Notes under the pieces: generated by a model
Database searches by the model: none
What the model was told of the DNA's origin: nothing
The model's input: the letters and a program-made list of their open reading frames with translations, nothing else
DNA from: Tunicatimonas pelagia
Lineage (GTDB): Bacteria > Bacteroidota > Bacteroidia > Cytophagales > Cyclobacteriaceae
Direction of reading: 5' to 3'
NCBI RefSeq assembly: GCF_030506325.1
Contig: NZ_CP120683.1
Span: 3,609,001-3,673,000, forward strand
Length of the DNA: 64,000 bases
Part shown: positions 1 to 8,054 of the stretch, piece by piece
How the letters are laid out: each line of letters begins with the position of its first letter
Position numbering within the stretch: the first letter of the stretch is position 1
Translations under genes and position numbers: made by a program

Positions 1-518
1 AGAAGATTTTCAACGGCAAAAACCTAAAAGGCTGGGTAGAGCCGGAGAATAACATTTGGTGGTCAGTAGAAGATGGCATCCTAAAAGTGAAGAGTGGCCC
101 CGACCAGACTGGATCTATCCTGTGGACGAAGAAAGAATACACTGACTTCGTGGTACAAGCCGATTTTAAAATGGGGGAAGGAACCGTAGACTCGGGCATT
201 TTTCTTCGGCACGATAGTCAGCAAATCCAGATTGGTGAATCAGGGTCGCTCAAACGTGATATGACTGGTTCGCCCTACATTCCGGGCAAAGGTTATCCGG
301 TGGAAGCGGAAGGTGTAGCTGACTTGCTTAAGATGGATGATTGGAATACCATGAAAGCTCAAGCAGTTGGTAACAAATACACCGTGTGGCTCAACGGCCA
401 GGAAGTGATGAACTACACCTCTGAGAATGCAGTTGAGCAAGGCCCGATTGGCATTCAACTGCACCCTAATCGCGAGATGAGTATTGAATACCGCAACATT
501 ATGGCAGCGGAGTTATAA
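1..518 (+). CDS. DUF1080 (3-keto-disaccharide hydrolase-like) domain protein, 5' end outside window
   Basis: The frame is open from base 3 of the window and ends at a TAA at 516-518, so the gene starts upstream of the window. The first visible residues, KIFNGKNLKGW, match the typical opening of the DUF1080 beta-sandwich (FDGKSLxGW). Further family hallmarks follow: a GWVEPENNIW-type strand, an SGIFLRH strand near base 195 and WNTMKAQAVGNKYTVWLNG near base 340. The domain resembles concanavalin-like lectin/glucanase folds and is usually found on secreted or periplasmic proteins that act on sugars. The signal peptide, if any, lies outside the window, so location and substrate cannot be judged. 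It converges on the reductase gene at 526 with a 7-base gap. Confidence 0.85.
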   Translation, partial: KIFNGKNLKGWVEPENNIWWSVEDGILKVKSGPDQTGSILWTKKEYTDFVVQADFKMGEGTVDSGIFLRHDSQQIQIGESGSLKRDMTGSPYIPGKGYPVEAEGVADLLKMDDWNTMKAQAVGNKYTVWLNGQEVMNYTSENAVEQGPIGIQLHPNREMSIEYRNIMAAEL

Positions 519-525
519 GTGACGA

Positions 526-1158
526 TCAATAGCTGACAAAGGGCATCTGATTATCGTACCCTTTATGTTCTACCAAACGAAGAATAAAGTCGGCCAAGTC
601 AGCCCGACCTAGTTTGGTACCTGCGTTCACGCCTACCCAGCCGATGCGGTATTCACCTCTTTTCGGTTCGTTGGTAAGTTGTGGTCCGCGTACAATTGTC
701 CACGTCACATCGCTGTTCTTCAGTACTTCAGCGTGGCGAATAGCATCGTTTAGCACTCTGGGAACGGCTACTTTCATGATGAAGCGAATCACTTTATCGG
801 GAAACTTAGGTCGATCCTTCTCATAGGGTAGCCCTCCGCCCGAAAGCGAAATAATTCGTGAAACCTGATATTCTTCCATGGCTGCCAGAATATTTTCAGT
901 GCCTGTTGTTTGTAACCACTCCGGCGAGCCTTTCCCGTGTCCGAACAAACTCACTACAATATCAGTACCCGCTATCGTCCGATGGACATCTTCAAGGTTT
1001 AATACGTCGCCCGTAATAACCTCCAGATCAGGTGAGATTTTGGTTACCTTAGCAGGGGTGCGTACCAACGCTTTAATTTGATAATTCTTCGCTAACGCCT
1101 GTTGTAAAAATTCCTTACCAGTTTGCCCGGTACCGCCAAAAAGTGCGATGGTTTTCAT
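526..1158 (-). CDS. NAD(P)-binding NmrA/SDR-like oxidoreductase
   Basis: The 210-residue protein opens with a Rossmann nucleotide-binding loop, FGGTGQTG at residues 7-14, followed by a basic patch (LVRTPAKV) suited to NADPH. The length and the TDIVVSLFGHG and RIISLSGGG strands fit the atypical SDR / NmrA-like NAD(P)-binding family, which includes flavin reductase-like and quinone reductase-like proteins. It lies 14 bases downstream of the DsbA-like gene on the same strand, so the two are probably co-transcribed and face the HxlR regulator at 1895. HxlR regulators often control adjacent oxidoreductases, so a role in electrophile or quinone detoxification is a reasonable inference. The substrate is not known. 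Confidence 0.85.
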   Translation of the reverse strand: MKTIALFGGTGQTGKEFLQQALAKNYQIKALVRTPAKVTKISPDLEVITGDVLNLEDVHRTIAGTDIVVSLFGHGKGSPEWLQTTGTENILAAMEEYQVSRIISLSGGGLPYEKDRPKFPDKVIRFIMKVAVPRVLNDAIRHAEVLKNSDVTWTIVRGPQLTNEPKRGEYRIGWVGVNAGTKLGRADLADFILRLVEHKGYDNQMPFVSY

Positions 1159-1172
1159 ATTTGAAGATATAA

Positions 1173-1805
1173 TTACTGTATATGCTGGGATAGTGCGGTA
1201 AATCGGTTTTCTAATTCATTTAAAGGAGTGTAGCCGCGGGTTAGCGGATGATGCGTATTCTTTACTTCCGCAAACACGGTGGGAAAGCCCTGTACGCCCA
1301 GTTGCTGAGTGCGCTGAAATTCTTGCTGAGTTTGCGCTAAGAATGCATCTTCTTTCATTTGCTGGGTGAACCTTTCCCCGTCTATTCCGAAAGCCTCAGC
1401 AAGTAGTCCGTATGCTTTGGTATCTTCAGGAGCCGTGCCATCGTAGTAGATTGCCTTTTGTAAAGCCGAAGCAAATAAAACCGCCTCATTTGCCCGATAC
1501 GATTTGAATACACTCAGTGCGATTGCCAGGGGCATAGAATTGAAAACAGTTGTTCCCTCTTCCAGAATATCTTCTAAAAAAGCTTTACCGAATTTCACTT
1601 CGGTAGATTTCTCTACATCGCGATAGGCTCGTTGGATGTAAGGAGCTACTTTACCAATGGGACCGATACGTTCGCCAGTAACCATTCCACCCGATAGTAC
1701 CTCAAAATCCACTCTTTTTTGATGCTTTTGGTAGAATGCTTCCATCACGGAAGAAAAGCCGTAGCACCATCCGCATAATGCATCGTAAGCATAAATAATT
1801 TTCAT
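1173..1805 (-). CDS. DsbA-family thiol oxidoreductase
   Basis: I start the gene at the ATG at 1805 (protein MKIIYAYDALCGWC...), not at an upstream in-frame start, because the thioredoxin-fold strand begins right there. The 210-residue product has a CxxC motif, CGWC at residues 11-14, preceded by an aromatic/acidic strand. A helical insertion follows, and a cis-proline loop (GFPT) lies near residue 170. This matches cytoplasmic DsbA-like / FrnE-like proteins; no signal peptide is visible. These proteins are thought to act in thiol redox or isomerase reactions. It heads a two-gene unit with the NmrA-like reductase and is divergent from the HxlR gene. Confidence 0.85.
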   Translation of the reverse strand: MKIIYAYDALCGWCYGFSSVMEAFYQKHQKRVDFEVLSGGMVTGERIGPIGKVAPYIQRAYRDVEKSTEVKFGKAFLEDILEEGTTVFNSMPLAIALSVFKSYRANEAVLFASALQKAIYYDGTAPEDTKAYGLLAEAFGIDGERFTQQMKEDAFLAQTQQEFQRTQQLGVQGFPTVFAEVKNTHHPLTRGYTPLNELENRFTALSQHIQ

Positions 1806-1875
1806 AATTGTATTTCTCTTTTGCAGAGGTATACGCAAAAATATTTATCTTGGTGGTATAATAGTAAAAGAAGGG

Positions 1876-1895
1876 TACCTACCTTTAAGTAAGTA
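1876..1895. promoter_or_regulatory. Candidate operator for the HxlR regulator
   Basis: Directly in front of, and touching, the HxlR start codon is a 20-base imperfect palindrome: TACCTACCTT at 1876-1885 followed by TAAGTAAGTA at 1886-1895. The half sites match 8 of 10 positions as inverted repeats. It lies in the 89-base divergent region shared with the DsbA-like gene. A dimeric winged-helix HxlR protein bound here would repress its own gene and could affect the divergent pair. Assignment is by position and symmetry only. Confidence 0.45.
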
Positions 1896-2218
1896 TGAAA
1901 AAGAATAAGAACCTTAGCCCAACTTGTCCGATTCGTACTACGCTAGAAATGCTGGGTGGTAAATGGAGATTGCTCATCATTAGTGAGATTGGATCGGGTA
2001 GCCTTCGCTACGGCGAAATTAAGCGAGCCATTCCGGAAATCAGTGAGAAAATGCTGACCCAGGAGCTAAAAACACTGGTAGATAATAATTTGGTGGTGCG
2101 ATACAATTACGGCGAAGTGCCGCCGCGCGTGGATTACTCGCTCACTGAGAACGGTGAGAAAGCATTACAGTTGATTGAACCAATTCGAGATTTTGGACTT
2201 CAGTACATCAAAAAGTGA
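1895..2218 (+). CDS. HxlR-family winged-helix transcriptional regulator
   Basis: The 107-residue protein has the whole HxlR signature: Cys11-Pro-Ile near the N-terminus, LGGKWRLLIISEI as the first helix of the wHTH, LRYGEIKRAIPEISEKMLTQELKTL as the recognition region, and YSLTENGEKAL in the wing. In YodB, QorR and HypR relatives the N-terminal Cys senses quinones or electrophiles, and Cys11 sits at that position. It probably controls the divergent DsbA-like/NmrA-like pair. Its stop overlaps the start of the next gene in a TGATG arrangement, so the esterase-like gene downstream may be translationally coupled. Confidence 0.92.
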   Translation: MKKNKNLSPTCPIRTTLEMLGGKWRLLIISEIGSGSLRYGEIKRAIPEISEKMLTQELKTLVDNNLVVRYNYGEVPPRVDYSLTENGEKALQLIEPIRDFGLQYIKK

Positions 2219-3066
2219 TGAGCAACTTTAGAAAATCAAGAAATTTATTGGTGTTTAAGCTGGTGATTGTTATTGCTGGATGTAATCCTAATAATAAGAA
2301 CTCCTCCGAAGTAGATACCACAGCCGAGGAAGAACAGAAGCATTACGTAATTCTGATGGGTGGTCAGTCCAATATGGTGGGTTCGGGACGAGTAGCTGAT
2401 TTGGATTCGGTGAATATTCCCGATCATATTACTTATTTCAATCGCGGAATGAAGCCAAATTTCAGCCAGGATTCGCTAAGCTTTGGTCCTGAGATAGGAT
2501 TAAGCCAAATACTCCATCAACACTTCCCGGATTCTAATTTCATTTTAGTTAAATATGCGATTGGTGGGGCATCGCTACTAGACTGGGCACCGGATTACGA
2601 TTCAGCTCAAGCAACGATTACCAGAAATGTGCGATTTGGAGTGATGTACGATTCATTGTGGAAGTACGTGAGTCAGGCTACGGCTACCGTCAATGAACCT
2701 ACCGAAATTGCTGCGCTACTGTGGATGCAGGGCGAACGCGATGCCCGTATTCCTGAGGCCGGAGTAGATTACTATCCGCACTTCCGAACATTTATAGAAC
2801 GTATTCGCCAGGATGCTGATCGCCCAAACTTGCCCATTATTTTTGGCTTGGTAAATCCAGACCCAGCCCGCTACGCCGCGGTAGATACCGTGCAAGCTGC
2901 CCAACGGCGTATTGCCAATGAAATGGATGACGTCTGGATGATTGATACCTCCGATTTGGGCAAGTGGGACGATAACGTACACTACAACTCGGCTGGCCAA
3001 TTAGAACTAGGCCAACAGTTTGGTCAAGCTTTAGTGAAGTACTGGAAAGCCAGTGCTAAAAATTAG
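2218..3066 (+). CDS. Sialate O-acetylesterase-like SGNH carbohydrate esterase lipoprotein
   Basis: The ATG at 2218 overlaps the regulator stop codon (TGATG) and is preferred over the GTG at 2215. The 282-residue product starts with a lipoprotein signal ending in VIAGC (Cys22), so it is probably membrane-anchored outside the cytoplasm. The nucleophile motif GQSNM (Ser51) and the block LLWMQGERDA are typical of the SASA / carbohydrate-esterase-6 family. A late DxxH-type block (DDNVHY, about residue 255) supplies the other catalytic residues. Such enzymes remove acetyl groups from sialic acid or hemicellulose. The link to the HxlR gene is only positional. The last bases overlap convergently with nhaD. 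Confidence 0.85.
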   Translation: MSNFRKSRNLLVFKLVIVIAGCNPNNKNSSEVDTTAEEEQKHYVILMGGQSNMVGSGRVADLDSVNIPDHITYFNRGMKPNFSQDSLSFGPEIGLSQILHQHFPDSNFILVKYAIGGASLLDWAPDYDSAQATITRNVRFGVMYDSLWKYVSQATATVNEPTEIAALLWMQGERDARIPEAGVDYYPHFRTFIERIRQDADRPNLPIIFGLVNPDPARYAAVDTVQAAQRRIANEMDDVWMIDTSDLGKWDDNVHYNSAGQLELGQQFGQALVKYWKASAKN

Positions 3067-4396
3067 CAAAGAGTGTCTGCAAATCCATAGTTAAATCAGC
3101 TAAACGCTCTGCGCTCACTCCGTAGGTAATAATTTCGTGCTGGATAATAAACGTGATTGCCCCCGCTACGTAGCCCATTAGGGCCAGGAAACTTACCTTG
3201 CGAACGTACCACATGAAGTTAATCTTCTCAATACCCATCGCCGCTACTCCAGCCGCCGAGCCAATAATCAGAATGCTACCTCCGGTACCCGCACAATACG
3301 CTAGAAACTCCCAGAAGGTATGATCGGTCGGATAATCCAGCCCGTACATCCGCATCATGGCGGCTACTAGTGGCACATTATCAAAAATTGAAGAGAAGAT
3401 ACCTACCAACAAATTGATTACGTAAAAATTTCCGACGTTATCGCTCAGGTAATTCGCTACAATGGCTAGTTGCCCGGCTGACTGAAGCGCGCCCACGCAC
3501 AGCAAAATTCCCAGGAAGAATAACACCGTTGAAGTATCCACCTTACGTAAGGCCATCAGTACCGAAAAGTGGGTTTTTAGGCTTTCATCTTTTCGGTGAT
3601 GAATAATCTCAATGACTGTCCAGAGAAAGCCTAACCCTAGTAGAATACCCATATAAGGAGGAAGGTGCGTTACTAGTTTAAACACGGGTACAAAGACCAG
3701 TACCAGCACTCCCATAATGAGCACCAGCTTACGTTCAAATGAAGTTGATTTTAGTTCGATGTCTTCATCTGATGATAGTTTTTGCTGTATTTTTTTTCCT
3801 GAGGTTCGGGAAAGATACAGTAGCGGAAATAACATACATATCAGACTGGGTAGGAATAATTTGGTGATTACGTTTTGAGGAGTAATCTGACCGCCAATCC
3901 AGAGCATAGTGGTGGTAACATCACCAATGGGAGTAAAAGCTCCGCCCGCGTTGGCTGAAATAACTACTACACAAGCATACAGCCAGCGCTCATGCTTATC
4001 ATCCACTAGTTTACGAAGCAACGAAACCAACACAATGGTTGTGGTTAGATTATCCAGAATACCGGATAAAACAAAGGCTAAGATAGCCATAATCCAGAGT
4101 AGCTTACGAGAGCTATCAGTTCTGATTCGGCTGACAATCGGCTCAAAACCATCGTGACTGTCGATAATTTCTACGATTGTCATGGCACCCAACAGAAAGA
4201 AGAGAATGCTCGCTATCTCACTCATATGGTGGGCAAGCTGCTCAGACACCATCTCTACCTCCGGTACCTGAAATACGTATATTGTCCAGCACAGTACACC
4301 AGCCAGTAGTGCCGTAGCTGCTTTATTAATGTGAAGAGAATGCTCGAGAGTAATTACTAAGTAGCCTATCAAAAATATGATAATCATCCAAACCAT
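3056..4396 (-). CDS. nhaD: NhaD-type sodium/proton antiporter
   Basis: This 446-residue polytopic membrane protein carries the NhaD hallmark NAGGAFTPIGDVTTTMLWIGG-like block (about residues 148-168) and a second discontinuous-helix block GTGGSILIIGSAAGV near residue 370. NhaD antiporters of the ion transporter superfamily export Na+ or Li+ in exchange for protons and are common in marine Bacteroidota. The first helix starts immediately after the initiator Met, with no signal peptide. Its 3' end overlaps the end of the convergent esterase gene by 11 bases. It is divergent from the polysaccharide operon across a 419-base gap. Confidence 0.92.
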   Translation of the reverse strand: MVWMIIIFLIGYLVITLEHSLHINKAATALLAGVLCWTIYVFQVPEVEMVSEQLAHHMSEIASILFFLLGAMTIVEIIDSHDGFEPIVSRIRTDSSRKLLWIMAILAFVLSGILDNLTTTIVLVSLLRKLVDDKHERWLYACVVVISANAGGAFTPIGDVTTTMLWIGGQITPQNVITKLFLPSLICMLFPLLYLSRTSGKKIQQKLSSDEDIELKSTSFERKLVLIMGVLVLVFVPVFKLVTHLPPYMGILLGLGFLWTVIEIIHHRKDESLKTHFSVLMALRKVDTSTVLFFLGILLCVGALQSAGQLAIVANYLSDNVGNFYVINLLVGIFSSIFDNVPLVAAMMRMYGLDYPTDHTFWEFLAYCAGTGGSILIIGSAAGVAAMGIEKINFMWYVRKVSFLALMGYVAGAITFIIQHEIITYGVSAERLADLTMDLQTLFANF

Positions 4397-4815
4397 GACC
4401 TATGCACTTTGTCGCTAAAACACAATTTAATATTGCAATAATAGCAAAGGTAGACAGGCTACTCGTAGTATAATTATCCAATAAAAGGGAAATGGTACTT
4501 TCTGCTAAAAATCCTCAATCTTAATATTTTACGAAGGCAGGTGGTATTTAGAATACTGGTGATAGAGTATTGCTTTCTGTTGGGGTGATGATGGTTTGTA
4601 TTTAGCAGCACGTGCCTTTTCGATAATGGCAAAGTTAGCCAGTATTTTATCTTCTAAATACCAAAATAACAATTGCTTATCGAACGATTCATAAAACTAT
4701 GATCTTTACAAGAATTAAATGAAATTATTATCTTTTTTTTAGCAGTTAGTTCTTTTTTTTGTAATCTACTCTTTGTTTATTTGAAACTTACTTAACCTTC
4801 TAGAGAAGCTAGCCA
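4397..4815. other. Divergent intergenic region: likely promoter area of the polysaccharide operon
   Basis: This 419-base AT-rich stretch separates nhaD from the export gene that opens the polysaccharide locus. It must hold the operon promoter, but I could not identify a clear Bacteroidota TTTG/TAnnTTTG pair. Two identical TCTTTTTTTT runs (4731-4740 and 4751-4760) lie exactly 20 bases apart, about two helical turns, 56 bases before the start codon. Such phased T-tracts can bend DNA. A short open frame with protein-like content lies on the minus strand (4529-4696, separate entry). Confidence 0.5.
4529..4696 (-). pseudogene. Possible gene fragment without a start codon
   Basis: Reading the minus strand between a TAG (4697-4699) and a TAA (4529-4531) gives 55 open codons with a protein-like composition, including FWYLEDKILANFAII and KARAAKYKPSSPQQKAILY. 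There is no ATG; a TTG near the start would leave about 47 residues. I do not recognise a family. It could be the tail of a deleted gene or a small protein expressed upstream of nhaD. Base composition alone could also produce it. Confidence 0.25.
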
Positions 4816-5628
4816 ATGTTTGGTAAGCCTCTAAATCTTAGAATAGACGTGCGCCTAACCAACCTAATTTGCATTAGTATGCTACTACTTAGCGTAGTTG
4901 CTTGTATCCCCAACGAAAAGTTAATATACTTTCCTAATCCTGAGTTTAATACTCAAGCTCCTACCGCAGTATATAACAACCGCCAGACCTATCAGCTTCA
5001 GCCTCGGGACGTTTTGTCGGTTAGAATTAAAACATTGGATGAGGATACTGAAGACTACTTCAACATTCAGCCTAGCAACGGGTTTATGCCACTAGATCCG
5101 GCAGGGCTTTTTATTAATGGCTATTCTATTAGTTCGGAAGGCATGGTAACGCTGCCCGAAGTTGGCGAAGTACAAGTTGGTGGTTATACTTTAGAAGAGG
5201 CAGAAGCCATTATCCGAGATGCTATAAGTAGCTACATTAGCGACGCCACCATACTAGTAAAGCTGGTGAGCTTCAAAGTGACCGTTTTGGGCGAAGTAAA
5301 CAGACCTGGTTATTACTATGTGTTTAATGAGCAAGCAAATGTGCTGGAGGTACTGGGGCTAGCGGGTGATCTAACTGACTTTGGAAATCGTGAGAATATT
5401 ACGCTAATTCGGCAAACAGAAAATGGAAGCGATGCCATACTGCTAAATCTAAAAGATCCCAAGCTGCTAGCTTCTGATTTTTACTTTTTACAGCCCAACG
5501 ATGTGCTGTACATACAACCGTTGCAAGCCAAGCAAACGCGTGATAACCTGAATACGCTGAGTATACTGGGTATATTATTTGGGGCTGTTTCTTCAACGAT
5601 ATTGGTGCTAAACTTTATAAATAACTAG
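4816..5628 (+). CDS. Wza-like polysaccharide export outer-membrane lipoprotein
   Basis: The 270-residue protein has a lipoprotein signal ending LLLSVVAC (Cys30). It then has the polysaccharide export domain (YQLQPRDVLSVRIKTL, about residues 58-75, through GYTLEEAEAIIRDAI), an SLBB-type domain (FKVTVLGEVNRPGYYYV, about residues 153-170) and a hydrophobic C-terminal segment at about 245-267. In this family (Wza, GumB, KpsD) the protein forms the outer-membrane channel for capsule or exopolysaccharide. The C-terminal membrane segment recalls the alpha-helical barrel of Wza. It opens the locus and is followed after two bases by the Wzc-like gene, with which it would form the trans-envelope export machine. 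Confidence 0.92.
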   Translation: MFGKPLNLRIDVRLTNLICISMLLLSVVACIPNEKLIYFPNPEFNTQAPTAVYNNRQTYQLQPRDVLSVRIKTLDEDTEDYFNIQPSNGFMPLDPAGLFINGYSISSEGMVTLPEVGEVQVGGYTLEEAEAIIRDAISSYISDATILVKLVSFKVTVLGEVNRPGYYYVFNEQANVLEVLGLAGDLTDFGNRENITLIRQTENGSDAILLNLKDPKLLASDFYFLQPNDVLYIQPLQAKQTRDNLNTLSILGILFGAVSSTILVLNFINN

Positions 5629-5630
5629 CG

Positions 5631-8006
5631 ATGAAAGAAACGACTGAAGAAGAATTTATTGATATTCGGAAAGTACTATTAAAGTCCGTAGATAAATGGT
5701 ACTATTTTCTGATTGGTCTGGCGCTTTGCTTCACTATAGCTATTCTCTACCTAAAAACAGCCCCTAAGCAGTATGAAGTGGAAGCTACCGTATTACTGAA
5801 AGACCAAGGACTTAGTGATCGGAGTTCAGGACAAGAGAAATTTATTAATGGTTTAGATCTACTTTCGGGTAATTCCGAATTGGCGGATGAAATTGCAATC
5901 CTTTCTTCTTACGCGATGGTGCAGCGAGCCCTAGAGCAGCTAGACTTTACGGTAAGCTATTTTCAGTACCCAGACACTTGGGGTTTTTTAGGCGAACAGA
6001 TGGAGGAAGAAATTTATCACTCAAAGTTTGAAGCTATCCTGGATTATAAGGAACCCCAATTGATTGGGGTTCCTATCTATATCAGTTTTCCTGATCCTAA
6101 GCACTATCGGATTCAGGTAGATGCCGATGAGGCAACGCTGTTTGACGTAGCGAACCAGCAAGTAGTACAACCGGAAGTGGAGGCAAAAATGGATGAAACC
6201 CTTCCAATCAATCAACCTTATGAGTCGCCACTACTAAGTTTTCAGCTCGTCTTGGACTCTAGCTACGTAGTAGAGGAAGACCAGCAATTTTATATTATTG
6301 TGAATACTCTGCAAGGGCTGACTAAATCTTACTCGGGTAAGCTAGGTATTACGCCTATCTCGGAAGAATCGAGCATTGTTCAGTTGACCACCAAGGGGCG
6401 GATTCCCCAAAAAGAGAAGGCTTTTTTGAACACACTAGCTGAAGTATACATTCAGCATGATTTGAATAAGAAAAATGAGCTGGGACTACGCGCCATTGGG
6501 TTTATTGATACACAGTTAGCTACGGTATACGATTCATTGCAATCAGTAGAAGGCAATCTAGAATCCTTTCGAGCTTCTAATCAGATTATTGATATTAGTA
6601 CCACTTCGGAGAGTTTGAACGCTCAATTACAGCAATTGGAGGCAGAGCAAGCTAAGCTGGGGGTTCAGCGCGAATACTATCAGTACACTTCAGAATATCT
6701 ACGTAATAATGAAGATGTGACTGATGTGGTGGCCCCTTCTGCCGTAGGCATTAACGACCCGCTACTTAATAATCTGCTCCAAGACTTGTCGATAATGAAC
6801 CAGGAAAAAGTAGAAAAGGCCTATAGTTCTGGTGAAAATAATCCAGTACTACGGGTGTTAGAGAATAAGATTCGTAGCACCAAAGCGGCACTGATCGAAA
6901 ATATCGATAATTTGATTAGTTCTAACCGAATTGCCTCCCAAGAGAATCAGCGGAGAATTAACAGGCTGGAGGGCCAGGTTAATAACTTACCCCAAAGTGA
7001 ACGCAACCTTATTAATATACAACGCAAGTTTGCTCTTAATAGTAATATTTACAATTACCTTTTGGAAAAACGGGCCGAAGCAGGGATTGCCTTAGCATCT
7101 AATCTGCCCAATAAAAGTATGGTAGATACTCCTCGCCTGATAGGTAGTACTGCCACCGAACCCAACAAAAGCTTAGTCTTCTTTTTGGCCTTTTTAGCTG
7201 GCATAGTTTTGCCTCTCGGATTGGTAACTGCCCAGCATCTGCTTAATACAAAAGTGAACGATAGTGCTGACCTGAACATTACCCCAACCATACCAGTCAT
7301 TGGCTCTATTCCCCGAGCGGCACGAGGGCAAAAACTACCCGTACTGGCCCCATCATCACCGGTAGCCGAAGCATTTCGTTTCTTGCGTATTACGTTAGAC
7401 CGGCAATGGCTTAGACAAGATACCCAGCCCATTGTTATTGGTGTTACCTCTGCCCAAGCGGGCGATGGCAAAACCTTTTGCGCTGCTAACTTAGCCGCAG
7501 CCTACGCGAGAGTAGGGAAAAAAACCTTGTTGATTGGAGCCGACTTACGAAAGCCACGTCTGCAAGAGTATTTTAATGTGAAGGACTTTGGGTTGGCTGA
7601 ATACCTAGGCCAAGAAGCGGACTTTACCACGGTACTACAAAATACGGACTTACCACATTTGAGCGTACTAAGTGCTGGAAAAGCTACTTCTGACATTGCC
7701 TTGCTTATTGAAAGCGATAACTGCACCAAGAAACTGATACAAGAAGCCAAAGCGCAGTTTGATGTTATTATTTTTGACACCCCGCCGATAGGAATAGTGG
7801 CTGATGCTTTTGTTCTGTCTCCCTACATGGACATTTTTATTCATCTTATTCGGTACAATCATACGAACAAAGCTCAGATAGCTAAATTAGATAGCCTTTT
7901 TGAGTCGAAGGATATGAAGAATTTAGTGGTGGTAGTGAATGATTCCCGCAGGGATGAAAGCTACGGCTATAGTTACGACTATAACCCCGATTTGAATAAG
8001 AATTAA
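5631..8006 (+). CDS. Wzc-like polysaccharide co-polymerase with tyrosine autokinase domain
   Basis: This 791-residue inner-membrane protein has the classic bacterial tyrosine kinase layout. A Wzz-type N-terminal domain starts with a membrane helix at about residues 24-44. A long periplasmic coiled-coil region with GNVR-like features follows, then a second helix near 513-535. The cytoplasmic kinase has Walker A TSAQAGDGKT (about 605-614), Walker A' IGADLRKPR (about 635-644) and Walker B VIIFDTPP (about 711-718). The C-terminus carries clustered tyrosines at 778, 780, 782 and 784, the expected autophosphorylation tail. Such proteins set chain length and gate export through the Wza channel. No phosphatase gene is seen in the window. 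Confidence 0.95.
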   Translation: MKETTEEEFIDIRKVLLKSVDKWYYFLIGLALCFTIAILYLKTAPKQYEVEATVLLKDQGLSDRSSGQEKFINGLDLLSGNSELADEIAILSSYAMVQRALEQLDFTVSYFQYPDTWGFLGEQMEEEIYHSKFEAILDYKEPQLIGVPIYISFPDPKHYRIQVDADEATLFDVANQQVVQPEVEAKMDETLPINQPYESPLLSFQLVLDSSYVVEEDQQFYIIVNTLQGLTKSYSGKLGITPISEESSIVQLTTKGRIPQKEKAFLNTLAEVYIQHDLNKKNELGLRAIGFIDTQLATVYDSLQSVEGNLESFRASNQIIDISTTSESLNAQLQQLEAEQAKLGVQREYYQYTSEYLRNNEDVTDVVAPSAVGINDPLLNNLLQDLSIMNQEKVEKAYSSGENNPVLRVLENKIRSTKAALIENIDNLISSNRIASQENQRRINRLEGQVNNLPQSERNLINIQRKFALNSNIYNYLLEKRAEAGIALASNLPNKSMVDTPRLIGSTATEPNKSLVFFLAFLAGIVLPLGLVTAQHLLNTKVNDSADLNITPTIPVIGSIPRAARGQKLPVLAPSSPVAEAFRFLRITLDRQWLRQDTQPIVIGVTSAQAGDGKTFCAANLAAAYARVGKKTLLIGADLRKPRLQEYFNVKDFGLAEYLGQEADFTTVLQNTDLPHLSVLSAGKATSDIALLIESDNCTKKLIQEAKAQFDVIIFDTPPIGIVADAFVLSPYMDIFIHLIRYNHTNKAQIAKLDSLFESKDMKNLVVVVNDSRRDESYGYSYDYNPDLNKN

Positions 8007-8054
8007 TGAAAATACAGTACTATTTTTTGAACTGCTGTTAAGAAGAGCTAGCCT

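Noticed and set aside
7055-7471. 138-residue minus-strand frame inside the Wzc-like gene
   Set aside because: Antisense shadow of the kinase-domain region; no own regulatory signals.
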